Source: Chloroflexota bacterium (GTDB taxonomy: Bacteria > Chloroflexota > Anaerolineae > UBA4142). Taken from it: 64,000 bases of DNA. The stretch is taken from assembly GCA_016219275.1 (NCBI GenBank), contig JACRBM010000023.1, forward strand, positions 16,293 through 80,292, read 5' to 3'. The position numbers and the translations under genes are program-made. A model generated the notes under the pieces. The model saw only the letters and a list, made by a program, of their open reading frames with translations. It had not been told where the DNA came from and searched no databases. Below, in pieces: positions 53,804 through 62,867 of this stretch; position 1 is the first letter of the stretch; each line of letters begins with the position of its first letter.

Positions 53804-53853
53804 TCGAATAGTCGCTGACTATTTGACTACGAGACGATCCGACTATCGGACTA
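53800..53853. repeat. Palindrome with TAGTCGAA/GACTAT units
   Basis: TAGTCGAATAGTCG and CGACTATCGGACTA pair with two mismatches, and TGACTATTTGACTA lies between. It fills the whole gap between OppC-type and OppD-type genes, ending four bases before the next ATG. Confidence 0.85.
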
Positions 53854-53856
53854 GAC

Positions 53857-54861
53857 ATGCAAAACGGAAATAAACCTTTACTCTCAGTTCGCAATCTCAA
53901 AACCTATTTCTTCCAAGACGAAGGCACGGTCAAGGCGGTGGATGGCGCGTCGTTCGATCTCGCGCCCGGTAAAACACTCGGCATCGTCGGCGAAAGCGGG
54001 TGCGGTAAGAGCGTGACCGCGCAATCCATTCTGCGGATCGTTGACGCGCCCGGCAGGATCGTCGAAGGTGAGATCATCTTGCGCCGCGCCGATGGGCAGG
54101 AAATGGATCTCGTGCGTTTGCATCCCGATGGCGAGGATATTCGCGCGATTCGTGGCGCAGAAATCGGTCTTATCTTTCAAGAGCCGATGACCTCGTTCAG
54201 TCCGGTGCATACGGTTGGCGATCAAATCGTCGAAGCCGTGCAGTTGCACATGAACGTCAGCAAGCAAGAGGCGCGCAAACGTGGTATCGAAGCTCTGCGC
54301 TCGGTCGGCATTCCGAAACCGGAACGGCGCATTGACGAGTACGCGTTTGAGTTGTCCGGCGGTTTGCGCCAACGCGCGATGATCGCGGTCGCGTTGTCGT
54401 GCAATCCGCGCTTGCTCATTGCCGATGAGCCGACGACCGCGCTCGACGTGACGACGCAAGCGCAGATTCTCGACTTGTTGCGCGATTTGCAAAACCAACG
54501 CGGCATGGCGATCATGCTCATCACGCACAACCTGGGTGTCGTCGCCGAAATGTGCGATGACGTGGTCGTGATGTACCTGGGTCGCGTCGTCGAAGAAGGT
54601 CCCGTGGACGATATTTTCCACAACCCCAAGCATCCGTACACCAAAGCGTTGCTCCAATCCATTCCCAGCATTGATTCCGAATCGCGCGAAAAATTGCCGA
54701 CGATCACCGGTTCGATTCCGCATCCGTACAATCGTCCGACCGGCTGTCCGTTCTATCCGCGGTGTGAGAGTTTCATGCCGGGCACATGCGACAGGAGTGA
54801 GCCAGCGCTGATTGCGGTGAACGAGAATCAAAAGGTGAGTTGCTTTTTATATCAAAAGTAG
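53857..54861 (+). CDS. ABC transporter ATPase (OppD/DppD type)
   Basis: A 334-residue ATPase: Walker A GESGCGKSV, signature LSGGLRQRAMIA, Walker B LIADEPTTALD, and the C-terminal oligopeptide extension HPYTKALLQSIPSID..GCPFYPRCESFMPGTC with the Cys cluster for an iron-sulfur site typical of OppD/DppD. The ribosome-binding site is masked by the upstream palindrome. Confidence 0.95.
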   Translation: MQNGNKPLLSVRNLKTYFFQDEGTVKAVDGASFDLAPGKTLGIVGESGCGKSVTAQSILRIVDAPGRIVEGEIILRRADGQEMDLVRLHPDGEDIRAIRGAEIGLIFQEPMTSFSPVHTVGDQIVEAVQLHMNVSKQEARKRGIEALRSVGIPKPERRIDEYAFELSGGLRQRAMIAVALSCNPRLLIADEPTTALDVTTQAQILDLLRDLQNQRGMAIMLITHNLGVVAEMCDDVVVMYLGRVVEEGPVDDIFHNPKHPYTKALLQSIPSIDSESREKLPTITGSIPHPYNRPTGCPFYPRCESFMPGTCDRSEPALIAVNENQKVSCFLYQK

Positions 54862-54927
54862 ACCGCAGACAACTGACCGCTGACCACCGCGAAATACGCG
54901 GTCTGCCGTCGGCGGACAGCGGTCGTG
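54860..54927. repeat. Palindrome with GACCGC/GCGGTC units
   Basis: GACCGCAGACAACTGACCGC and a right arm GGACAGCGGTC plus CGCGGTCTGC pair imperfectly. It fills the gap to the OppF-type gene. Confidence 0.7.
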
Positions 54928-54945
54928 AAGTATATCGGAGAACTC

Positions 54946-55971
54946 GTGAAATCGCCAAACGAACAAATCCTTCTCGACGTCAAAAACCTCCGCAAGTTTT
55001 TCCCGATTCGACGCGGCATCCTGCAAAAGGTCGTTGGGCAGGTGCGCGCGGTGGACGACGTGACATTCTACATCAACCAAGGCGAAACGCTATCGCTCGT
55101 CGGCGAGTCCGGCTGCGGCAAGACGACGACCTCGCGGTGCATCTTGCGCGCGCTCGACCCGACCGAAGGTCAGGTGATGTTCCACACGGAAGCGGGCGCG
55201 ACACTCGATGTGGCAAAGTTACCCAAGACGCAATTGCAACCGTTGCGCCGCCAGATGCAGATGATTTTCCAAGACCCGTTCTCGTCGCTCAACCCGCGCA
55301 TGACCTTGCTCGATATTGTCGGCGAGCCGCTCCTTGTGCACGGCGAAAAAGATGCGAACAAGCGCACCGAGCGAGTCGCGGAATTGTTGCGACTCGTCGG
55401 CTTGCGCCCGGACTATATGCGCCGGTATCCGCACGCGTTCAGCGGCGGACAGCGCCAACGCATTGGCATCGCGCGCGCGCTCGCGCTCAACCCGCGGCTC
55501 GTCGTCGCGGACGAACCGGTATCCGCGCTCGATGTGTCGGTGCAGGCGCAGATTCTCAACTTGATGCTCGAACTGCAAGAGAAACTGGGTCTGACGTACC
55601 TATTCGTCGCGCACGATCTCTCGGTCGTCAAGCACATCAGCGATCGCGTGGCGGTGATGTACGTCGGGCGCATTGTCGAGACCGCGCCGACCAAGGAATT
55701 GTTCTATCAACCGCGTCATCCGTACACCGAGGCGTTGATGTCGGCGGTGCCCAAGCCCGATCCGCGTTTACGATCCAAGCGCATCATCCTGCAAGGCGAT
55801 GTCGCCGATCCGGCGAATCCGCCGAGCGGTTGCTATTTTCATCCGCGTTGCAGTTACGCGACGGATGTCTGTAAAGAAAAAACGCCGGTGCAGGAAGAAA
55901 TTTCGCCCAGGCATTTCGTCGCGTGTCATCGCGCGCGCGAGTTGACATTGCGCGGTGTCGTGCAAAAGTGA
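54946..55971 (+). CDS. ABC transporter ATPase (OppF/DppF type)
   Basis: A 341-residue ATPase: Walker [10 protein letters not shown], signature [15 protein letters not shown], Walker [12 protein letters not shown], and the C-terminal segment [18 protein letters not shown]. The GTG at 54946 has GGAG five bases upstream and is preferred over the GTG at 54925, which lies next to the palindrome. Confidence 0.94.
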   Translation: MKSPNEQILLDVKNLRKFFPIRRGILQKVVGQVRAVDDVTFYINQGETLSLVGESGCGKTTTSRCILRALDPTEGQVMFHTEAGATLDVAKLPKTQLQPLRRQMQMIFQDPFSSLNPRMTLLDIVGEPLLVHGEKDANKRTERVAELLRLVGLRPDYMRRYPHAFSGGQRQRIGIARALALNPRLVVADEPVSALDVSVQAQILNLMLELQEKLGLTYLFVAHDLSVVKHISDRVAVMYVGRIVETAPTKELFYQPRHPYTEALMSAVPKPDPRLRSKRIILQGDVADPANPPSGCYFHPRCSYATDVCKEKTPVQEEISPRHFVACHRARELTLRGVVQK

Positions 55972-55997
55972 TTCGGCTGAAGGTGGATTGTACCAGG

Positions 55998-56028
55998 CAA
56001 CGCCATCCGCAATTTCCGGATGGCGTTG
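55998..56028 (+). terminator. Terminator hairpin after the Opp-type operon
   Basis: A perfect 12-base-pair stem CAACGCCATCCG / CGGATGGCGTTG with a 7-base loop, followed by TTGTGTCT. It lies 27 bases after the ATPase stop. Confidence 0.75.
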
Positions 56029-56146
56029 TTGTGTCTAGAGCGCAAGGAACTCTACCGCTTGCGCGCGTACACCCGTTTGCAAGAATCGCTGAATCGGTGA
56101 TAATTCAACGCGGCGTAACATACTCGATTGATTGACTGACGAGCGA

Positions 56147-57364
56147 ATGAATTTTCCTTTCATCAACAACGTGCGTTATCACTGGGACAGCGTCCCCGCC
56201 GATTTGCGGCGCAATCTCCTGCTCGATTTTAGCGCCGCCGTGCTGATTGGCGTTTTTCTTGCCGCGATCAACACGTTCGTGCCGGTCGTCGCGCGGCGTC
56301 TCGGTGCGGACGCGTTTCTCCTCTCATTCATCACCGCCGCGCCGGCGGTCGGCAACATCATCGCGGTGCTGGCGGCGCATTATACGCAACAACGCCGCAA
56401 GTTGCCGTTCATGGTCGCGGCGTGGACGATCGGGCGCGGCTTGTTCTTGTTGACGCCGTTCGTCGTCGCGCCGTTGCCGTTTGTCTTGCTCGTCTGCGCG
56501 CATTGGTTGATCGTCTCGCTCTCGGTCACCGGCTATGTCGAGATCATGCGCGCGATTTATCCGGCGGCGATTCGCGGGCGCGCGATGGCATACGTGCGCG
56601 TTGGCTTTACCGCGTGCGCGACGATCCTGACGCCGATCATTGGACAATTGCTCGACGTGTGGAGTTATCAACTCATCTTCCCGATTGCGGCGCTGTTTGG
56701 CATTCTTTCGGGCGTCACGTTCGGTCAAGTCCGTTACGCGGACACGCCGTCCAAGACCCAGCACGATTTGTTGGAACCCTGGCGAATCTTTTGGCGTGAC
56801 AAGCGTTATCGCGATTACAGTATCGCGTTTTCGATTTGTGGATTTGGCAATCTGCTCATCGCGCCGCTCATCCCGATTTTGCTCGTGGATGAATTGCGTT
56901 TGAACTATGGTCAGGTCGGCTGGCTTGGGATGATCAACTCGCTGACCTGGATGACGTTTTATCTGGTGTGGGGACGACTCGTGGATCGTCGAGGTGGATT
57001 CTGGGCGGTGCAGATCAATTTCTTCCTCATGGCGTTCATTGGACTCGCGTTCGGTCTTGCGACCGATATGTGGTTGGCGTCGGTCGCGTACATAATCGCC
57101 GGCATTGTTGTGGCAGGTTCCGACCTGGGATGGCTGAATGCCGTGATGCAATTTGCGCGTCAAGACCAGATCGGTCATTACACCGCGTTGCACGCGTTTC
57201 TGCTCGGCGTACGCGGTATTGTCGCGCCGTTACTGGGCACGGTACTGATGACGATTCCTGGGATTGGTTTACGCGGTGTGTTTTTTATATCCACGGTGCT
57301 GGTGTTGTTCGGTTGGTGGCGGATACGACACGTCACGGTCCCGGCGAAGGTGGAGGCGGTGTGA
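56147..57364 (+). CDS. MFS transporter
   Basis: A 405-residue major-facilitator protein with about 12 TM segments. Landmarks: LSFITAAPAVGNIIAVLAAHYTQQRRKLPFMVAA, GYVEIMRAIYPAAIRGRAMAYVRVGF and WLGMINSLTWMTFYLVWGRLVDRRGG (loop 8-9). Substrate unknown. The ATG at 56147 is preferred; a TTG 15 bases upstream is possible. The stop overlaps the next start (GTGA). Confidence 0.88.
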   Translation: MNFPFINNVRYHWDSVPADLRRNLLLDFSAAVLIGVFLAAINTFVPVVARRLGADAFLLSFITAAPAVGNIIAVLAAHYTQQRRKLPFMVAAWTIGRGLFLLTPFVVAPLPFVLLVCAHWLIVSLSVTGYVEIMRAIYPAAIRGRAMAYVRVGFTACATILTPIIGQLLDVWSYQLIFPIAALFGILSGVTFGQVRYADTPSKTQHDLLEPWRIFWRDKRYRDYSIAFSICGFGNLLIAPLIPILLVDELRLNYGQVGWLGMINSLTWMTFYLVWGRLVDRRGGFWAVQINFFLMAFIGLAFGLATDMWLASVAYIIAGIVVAGSDLGWLNAVMQFARQDQIGHYTALHAFLLGVRGIVAPLLGTVLMTIPGIGLRGVFFISTVLVLFGWWRIRHVTVPAKVEAV

Positions 57365-58173
57365 TTCATCCGACTGTCCAAGAGCTATTCGATTTGAGCG
57401 GCCAGGTCGCGCTCGTGACCGGCGGCGCGCGCAACCTGGGTTTCGACATGGCGGTCGCGCTCGCGCAAGCCGGCGCGAACGTCGCGATCACGAGCCGGCG
57501 CATCGGCGACGCGCGCGCGTCCGCGCAAAAAATCGCGCAAGAGACCGGGCGCAAGGTCGTTGGTTTCGCGTGCGATGTGCGGTTTGAAAACCAGGTCGCG
57601 CGCATGGTGGACGCGACACTCGCCGAGTTCGGCAAGATTGATATTCTCGTGAACAATGCCGGGAATGTCGTCAGTACGCCGGAGAACAAGCCGCTCGAAC
57701 AACGTCCGCTCGCCGAGTGGGAATTTACGATGGACGTGAATTTGAAAGGTGTGTTCTTGTGTTCCAAACACGTCGTTGCGCGCGCGATGAAACCGGCGCA
57801 GCGCGGCGTTATCATCAACCTGGGTTCGGTTGCGGGCATGGTCGGCAAGGATCATCGCGTTTACGAGGGCACGCCGATGGGCGGCGTGACGATTGATTAT
57901 GCCGCGGCGAAAGGCGGAATCATCAGCATGACGCGCGAGATGGCGTGCGCGCTCGCGCGCGACAACATTCGCGTCAACTGCATCAGCCCCGGTGGATTCT
58001 GGCGCGGGCATAGCGAAACCTTCACGCGCCAGTACTCGAATCTCGTGCCGATGGGACGCATGGGACAAGACGGCAAGGAGATCAAGGGCGCGGTGGTGTT
58101 TCTCGCGTCCGACGCGTCGTCGTACATCACGGGCATCAACTTGCCGGTGGACGGAGGCATGACCGCGTGGTAA
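57361..58173 (+). CDS. SDR family oxidoreductase
   Basis: A 270-residue short-chain dehydrogenase: GGARNLGFDMAVAL, NNAGNVVS, GSVAGM and YAAAKGG (Tyr-x3-Lys), and a C-terminal SPGGFWRGHSETF. GTG start overlaps the MFS stop by four bases, so the two are coupled. Third SDR in the region. Confidence 0.92.
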   Translation: MIHPTVQELFDLSGQVALVTGGARNLGFDMAVALAQAGANVAITSRRIGDARASAQKIAQETGRKVVGFACDVRFENQVARMVDATLAEFGKIDILVNNAGNVVSTPENKPLEQRPLAEWEFTMDVNLKGVFLCSKHVVARAMKPAQRGVIINLGSVAGMVGKDHRVYEGTPMGGVTIDYAAAKGGIISMTREMACALARDNIRVNCISPGGFWRGHSETFTRQYSNLVPMGRMGQDGKEIKGAVVFLASDASSYITGINLPVDGGMTAW

Positions 58174-59168
58174 ATCAACAAAATCCAAAGGGTCTCGCAG
58201 ACCCTTGGGGTTTGAGTGTGCTCATCGCCGGTTGCGGAAGCATCGGCAAACGCCACGCGCGCGTGTTGCAGCGCCTGGGTGTGCGCGATCTGCGCGCGTG
58301 CGATCCAATCGCGGAACAACGCGACGCGGTGTGCGCGCAAACTCCATCAGTGAAATTGTACGACGATTTCGACGCCGCGTTGCGCGCTGCGCCGGACGCG
58401 GTGTGGATTTGCACGCCGCCCGAAATGCACATCCCGATGGCGATGCAAGCGATTCGCGCCGGCGCACACGTCTTTTCCGAAAAGCCCTTGTCCGATTCGG
58501 ACGATGGCATTGACGATTTGGTTGCGCTCGCAGACGCGCAAGAGAAAAAGGTGATGGTCGGTTTATGTTTCCGCTATCACGCCGGTCTGCTCCGCGCAAA
58601 AAAGTTGCTCGACGCGGGCGAGATTGGACGGTGCGTTTCGATTCGCGCGTTGATGGGCGAGCATTTGCCGGATGTGCGTCCCGATTATCGCACCCTGTTC
58701 TCCGCGCAAACGACCGGCGCGTTCGATTTGATGCACGACATTGATCTCGCGCTCTGGTACGCCGGGCAAAACGTGCGTGCCGTTCACGCGTTCAGCGGCA
58801 CGTACAGCGACATCGGCATCGTCGCGCCGGACGTCGTCGAGATTCTGCTGGATTTCGAGAATCGTTGCGTCGCAAGTGTGCATCTCGATTTCTTTCAACG
58901 ACCGCGGCGTCGCCAAATCGAATTGATTGGTACGACGGGCGTCATGATCGTCGAGTTTGCGCGGTGGGAGCATTGCACCGTGTCGGTGTATCACGCGTCG
59001 CACGGCGCTCGGCGAATCGAGGAGATGGAAACTGAACGCGACGATATGTTCAGCGCGGAGGATCGCGAATTTCTAGAGTGTGTTGCCGAAGATAAACCAA
59101 TCGCGTGCACGATTGCCGAGGCTAGCAAATCGCTCGCGGTCGTCGTCGCCGCGCGCAACAAAGCATAA
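58167..59168 (+). CDS. Gfo/Idh/MocA family oxidoreductase
   Basis: A 333-residue oxidoreductase: VLIAGCGSIGKRHARVL, HVFSEKPLSDSDDGIDDLV with the E-K-P Lys and a late ATGAFDLMHDIDLALWYAGQN. The annotated GTG at 58167 overlaps the SDR stop, but the first 16 residues come from a hairpin repeat (58185-58208). The GTG at 58218 is at the usual start of the Rossmann strand and may be the real start. Third Gfo/Idh/MocA gene here. Confidence 0.9.
   Translation: MVNQQNPKGLADPWGLSVLIAGCGSIGKRHARVLQRLGVRDLRACDPIAEQRDAVCAQTPSVKLYDDFDAALRAAPDAVWICTPPEMHIPMAMQAIRAGAHVFSEKPLSDSDDGIDDLVALADAQEKKVMVGLCFRYHAGLLRAKKLLDAGEIGRCVSIRALMGEHLPDVRPDYRTLFSAQTTGAFDLMHDIDLALWYAGQNVRAVHAFSGTYSDIGIVAPDVVEILLDFENRCVASVHLDFFQRPRRRQIELIGTTGVMIVEFARWEHCTVSVYHASHGARRIEEMETERDDMFSAEDREFLECVAEDKPIACTIAEASKSLAVVVAARNKA
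58185..58208. repeat. Hairpin overlapping the 5' end of the oxidoreductase gene
   Basis: CCAAAGGGTCT and AGACCCTTGG are complementary (one base looped) around CGC. It lies between the SDR stop and the likely start at 58218. Confidence 0.75.
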
Positions 59169-59248
59169 TCCACGAATAAGAAAACAAAAATTAGCGAAGA
59201 TTAGTGTGATTCGCGGATAAAAAACAGGTGAAGGCAATAAGGGGAAAC

Positions 59249-60025
59249 ATGAAAATCAATCTGGCTAAACAAAAAATGTTGCGCGGCGAACCGGCGTTCG
59301 GTTATTCCGCAAAACTGGGTTCGCCGGTCGCGGCGGAATTGTTGAGCAACTCGGGCGTGGATTTTGTGATGCTCGATGGGCAACATGGTTCATGGGGACA
59401 CGACTCGCAGATTCAAGGAGTTGCCGCGATTTGCGCGGGACCCGCGATGCCCTTCGCGCGCGTGATTCACAACACGTACTCGGAGATCGCGCGCCTGCTC
59501 GACGCGGGCGTGCTGGGCATCATCGTGCCGATGGTGGAAACGGTCGAGCAAGCGCAAGCGGTTGCGCGCGCGTGCCGCTATCCGCCGGTCGGCGAACGTT
59601 CGTTCGGCTGGGGTCGCGCCGCCGCGTACGGCGATGACTATGCTAGCTGGATCAACGATCAACTTTTCGTCGCCGTGCAGATCGAAAGCGCACTCGCGAT
59701 CGAAAATGTCGAAGCGATCATGGCGGTACCTGGGATTGACGGTTGCATGACCGGTCCCGCCGACCTCGCGCTCTCGATGGGTTTTCATCCGCGTGACGCC
59801 GCCAAGCACGACGAACACGCGCGCGCGCTCGAACGCATCGTGCAGGCGTGTCGCAACACCGGCAAAATTCCTGGGATTGATACCGGCGCGGCTGGTCCCG
59901 AATCTGCACCGAAACGCGTCGCCCAAGGTTTCATCTACATCCCGATGGGCAGCGACGCCAAGTTCGTGACCGGCGGCGCGGTGGCGGGGTTGAAGATGGT
60001 CAAAGAAGCAATTGAGAAAAAATGA
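59249..60025 (+). CDS. HpcH/HpaI aldolase
   Basis: A 258-residue class II aldolase. AFGYSAKLGSPVAAELLSNSGVDFVMLDGQHGSWGHD is typical, the metal Glu is in VQIESALAIENVEAI, and GCMTGPADLALSMG gives the metal Asp. It cleaves 2-keto-3-deoxy-sugar acids or 4-hydroxy-2-oxo acids to pyruvate (or oxaloacetate) and an aldehyde, which fits the enolase-superfamily dehydratases nearby. ATG 59249 with AAGGGGA upstream. Confidence 0.92.
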   Translation: MKINLAKQKMLRGEPAFGYSAKLGSPVAAELLSNSGVDFVMLDGQHGSWGHDSQIQGVAAICAGPAMPFARVIHNTYSEIARLLDAGVLGIIVPMVETVEQAQAVARACRYPPVGERSFGWGRAAAYGDDYASWINDQLFVAVQIESALAIENVEAIMAVPGIDGCMTGPADLALSMGFHPRDAAKHDEHARALERIVQACRNTGKIPGIDTGAAGPESAPKRVAQGFIYIPMGSDAKFVTGGAVAGLKMVKEAIEKK

Positions 60026-60058
60026 TTCCCTGAGTTCCTTCAGTTCCATCTCAAGGAA

Positions 60059-61453
60059 ATGAGGGAGATGAGGGAAATAAAGGAATCTGGCTTGCCTCAG
60101 TTTCTCGCTCTCGATCTCGGCACATCATTCATCAAAGGCGCGATTGTGGACGCGGATTCGTACGACATTGCCGCGATTCACCGCGTCCCGTTTCCCGAGC
60201 CGATCCCAGGTCAGCCGCCGCTGTTTTGCGAAATTGACCCAGGCGCGATTGTCGCCGCGACGCGTGCGATGCTTGAATCGTTGATGCCGCACGCGTCCAA
60301 CTGCGCGGGCATCGTGATGTGCAATCAGATGCAAGGCGTCGTGCTTGCCGATGCGCGCGGCGCGCCGCTGTCGAATTACATCTCGTGGCGCGATCAACGT
60401 GCGTTGATGCCGCATCCGTCTGGCGCGGGCACGTACTTTGATGTGCTGATGTCGCGCATCTCGGCGGACGAACGCCAGCGAACCGGCGGCGAGTGGAAAC
60501 CCAGTCTGCCGGTGAGCGCCTTGTTCTGGCTCGCGGAACGCGGCGAACTTGAGCGCGATGTGATTCCATCTTCGCTCGGCGATTTCGTTTTCGCAAACCT
60601 GTGCGCGACGACGCCGCCGATTCACCCGACGAACGCGTCGGTTCACGGCGTGCTCGACCTTGCCACAAGCGATTGGCATCGCGACGTGATTGCACGATTG
60701 GGTCTCGCGTCGTTGCAATTCCCGCAAGTACAACGCACCGGCGCGATTATCGGCTGGCTCGATCTCGATGGCAAACGCGTGCCGTGCTATTTGCCGGTCG
60801 GCGACCAGCAGTGCGCGCTCGTCGGCGCGCTGCTGCGCGAACGCGAGCTTTCGATCAACATCTCGACCGGTTCCCAGGTTGCGTTGCTCTCACCGCGTTT
60901 GCAGTTTGGCGATTATCAAACCCGTCCGTTCTTTGATCGGTACCTGAATATCATCACGCACATTCCTGCCGGACGCGCGCTGTCCGCGCTCGTTGATGTG
61001 CTCACCGAAATCGCGCGCGCACAGAACATCGAACTCGATGCGTGGGAGTACATCACGCGCCAAGCGGCGCAGGTGGACGCGACCGATTTGCGCGTCAATC
61101 TCGCGTTCTTTGCCAGCGCGGTCGGCGAGCGTGGCGCAATCGAAGATATCCGCGAAGACAATCTCAATGTCGGGCATCTCTTTCGCGCGGCGTTCGAGAA
61201 CATGGCAGAAAATTATTTTGCGTGCGCGCATCGTCTCTCACCGGAATGCGCGTGGGAGCGGATTGTTTTTTCTGGCGGACTGGCGTACAAGATCGAACAA
61301 CTGCGCGAACTCATCGCCGCGAAATTCGACATCGCGTACCGTCTCACGCCCTCGCCCGAAGACACCTTGTTCGGCTTGACGATTCTCGCGCGGGTGTTCA
61401 GCGGGCGAAGCGAATCGGTGGAACAAGCGATTCAAGAAATTATGCACGAATAG
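60059..61453 (+). CDS. FGGY family carbohydrate kinase (sedoheptulokinase-like)
   Basis: A 464-residue kinase. FLALDLGTSFIKGAIV (phosphate 1), the conserved MCNQMQGVVLAD, YLPVGDQQCALVGALL (Asp/Gln base) and INISTGSQVALLS, FSGGLAYKIEQL near the C-terminus. The GDQQ motif is typical of the sedoheptulose/xylulose group. Start: the ATGs at 60059/60068 lie in a palindromic stretch; TTG 60092 after AAAGGA is an alternative. The product would feed a keto-sugar phosphate to the pentose-phosphate pool. Confidence 0.88.
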   Translation: MREMREIKESGLPQFLALDLGTSFIKGAIVDADSYDIAAIHRVPFPEPIPGQPPLFCEIDPGAIVAATRAMLESLMPHASNCAGIVMCNQMQGVVLADARGAPLSNYISWRDQRALMPHPSGAGTYFDVLMSRISADERQRTGGEWKPSLPVSALFWLAERGELERDVIPSSLGDFVFANLCATTPPIHPTNASVHGVLDLATSDWHRDVIARLGLASLQFPQVQRTGAIIGWLDLDGKRVPCYLPVGDQQCALVGALLRERELSINISTGSQVALLSPRLQFGDYQTRPFFDRYLNIITHIPAGRALSALVDVLTEIARAQNIELDAWEYITRQAAQVDATDLRVNLAFFASAVGERGAIEDIREDNLNVGHLFRAAFENMAENYFACAHRLSPECAWERIVFSGGLAYKIEQLRELIAAKFDIAYRLTPSPEDTLFGLTILARVFSGRSESVEQAIQEIMHE

Positions 61454-61483
61454 ATTTTGCGGCGGTCGTTTCAAGGAGTCACA

Positions 61484-62458
61484 ATGAATCAAGTTCTTAT
61501 CGTTTTCCCGGACACTCCGCAGTCGGTGCTCGACATGCTCGCGCGCGAAACGCATGTCGTCGGACCGATTGATGCGAGTGACGATTGGCTGATCGCGATG
61601 CGCGATAGTGCGGCGGTCATCACCGTTGTGCAACCGCAATTCACCGGCGCGGTGATGGACGCGTCGCCGCGGTTGCGTGTGATCGGTCGTCCTGGGATCG
61701 GCGTGGACAATGTGGATTTGCGTGCGGCGACCGAGCGCGGCATCTGTGTCGTCAACACGCCCGACGCGCCGACCCAGCCCGTCGTCGAGAAAGTGATCGC
61801 GTGGATTTTGATGTTGTCGCATCGCTTGCGTGACGCCGACCGCGTGACGCGCGTCGAAAACTGGGCGGGGCGCAGCGCGTTGATGGGCAACGATGTGTTC
61901 GGCAAGACCCTGGGTCTGATTGGCACGGGGCGTGTGGGCAGTCGCGTCGCGCAGATTTGTTCGAGTGCGTTTGGGATGCGCGTACTCGCGTTCGACCCGT
62001 ACGCGAACGCGGAACGGATGAAGCAATGCGGCGTCGAGTTGGTCGCGAGTGTGGACGCACTGGTTCCGCAGTGCGATTTCGTTTCGATCAATTGTCCACT
62101 CACGCCAGAAACGCGCGGGCTGATCGGCGAGAAACAATTGCGCGCGATGAAATCGTCGGCGTACTTGATCAACTCGGCGCGCGCGCCGGTCGTGGACGAG
62201 GACGCGCTCGTGCGTGCGTTGCGCGAACGCTGGATCAAGGGCGCGGCACTCGATGTGTTCAACACAGAGCCGCCACCGCCGAATCATCCCTTGCTTACAT
62301 TTGATAACGTCGTGGTCGGTCCGCACCTGGGTTCGTTCACGCAAGAGGCGATGTTGCGAATGTTGTCGCAGACGGCGGAGCAGGTGTTGATGGTTTTGCG
62401 TGGCGAGCGTCCGCCGAATTTGGTGAACGCGGATGTGTGGGGGAAGCGGAAACAATAA
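61484..62458 (+). CDS. 2-hydroxyacid dehydrogenase, D-3-phosphoglycerate dehydrogenase-like
   Basis: A 324-residue D-isomer-specific 2-hydroxyacid dehydrogenase: GLIGTGRVGSRVAQI (NAD motif), catalytic Arg in LINSARAPVVDEDAL, Glu in ALDVFNTEPPPP and His in VVGPHLGSFTQEA. No C-terminal ACT domain, so it is not a full PGDH. It probably reduces a glyoxylate-, hydroxypyruvate- or tartronate-like intermediate. ATG 61484 with CAAGGAG upstream. Confidence 0.93.
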   Translation: MNQVLIVFPDTPQSVLDMLARETHVVGPIDASDDWLIAMRDSAAVITVVQPQFTGAVMDASPRLRVIGRPGIGVDNVDLRAATERGICVVNTPDAPTQPVVEKVIAWILMLSHRLRDADRVTRVENWAGRSALMGNDVFGKTLGLIGTGRVGSRVAQICSSAFGMRVLAFDPYANAERMKQCGVELVASVDALVPQCDFVSINCPLTPETRGLIGEKQLRAMKSSAYLINSARAPVVDEDALVRALRERWIKGAALDVFNTEPPPPNHPLLTFDNVVVGPHLGSFTQEAMLRMLSQTAEQVLMVLRGERPPNLVNADVWGKRKQ

Positions 62459-62463
62459 CGATA

Positions 62464-62502
62464 AATACGCAATACGCGATGTTTTACTGCGTATTGCGTA
62501 TT
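62464..62502. repeat. Palindrome AATACGCAATACGC / GCGTATTGCGTATT
   Basis: Exact 14-base arms of two AATACGC units around 11 bases, directly after the dehydrogenase stop; further GATGCGTGA-type units follow. Confidence 0.9.
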
Positions 62503-62593
62503 GCGTGATGCATGATGCGTGAATCTTGGCTTGCTTATTCGCACTTGCCGACGGTTCGTCGTAGATACTGCATTCTGTGTCATGTGCGCGGCT

Positions 62594-62830
62594 TTATTCT
62601 TTTGCTCCAAAATATTTGAAAAATAACTCTTTTGAAAGTTTTGCGCCCGCATCGGTCAGAACAACTGACAGGGCTTTGCCCTTTGGATTGCCAATGTATC
62701 CTTTATTGTACAACCTATCCATCGCTTCCCAATCCAAGCCCTTCCATGCCCGGGTCGCATATTTATCGTGAGAGCTTGTGAGGAATAAAAGCGCCAATAC
62801 CATTTCGTCAACCTTGTCTTTATCGTACTC
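62594..62830 (-). CDS. DUF6429 family protein
   Basis: A 78-residue protein matching the DUF6429 pattern: MEYDKDKVDEMVLALLFLTSS, ATRAWKGLDWEAMDRLYNKGYI and SVVLTDAGAKLSKELF, a small winged-helix-like protein. The ATG at 62830 has GGAG-like sequence (GAGAGAG) upstream; the longer frame is spurious. Found in an accessory patch. Confidence 0.85.
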   Translation of the reverse strand, partial: EYDKDKVDEMVLALLFLTSSHDKYATRAWKGLDWEAMDRLYNKGYIGNPKGKALSVVLTDAGAKLSKELFFKYFGAKE

Positions 62831-62867
62831 CATAACATCTCTCTCCTTGACTGGCAAAGCGTATGAT

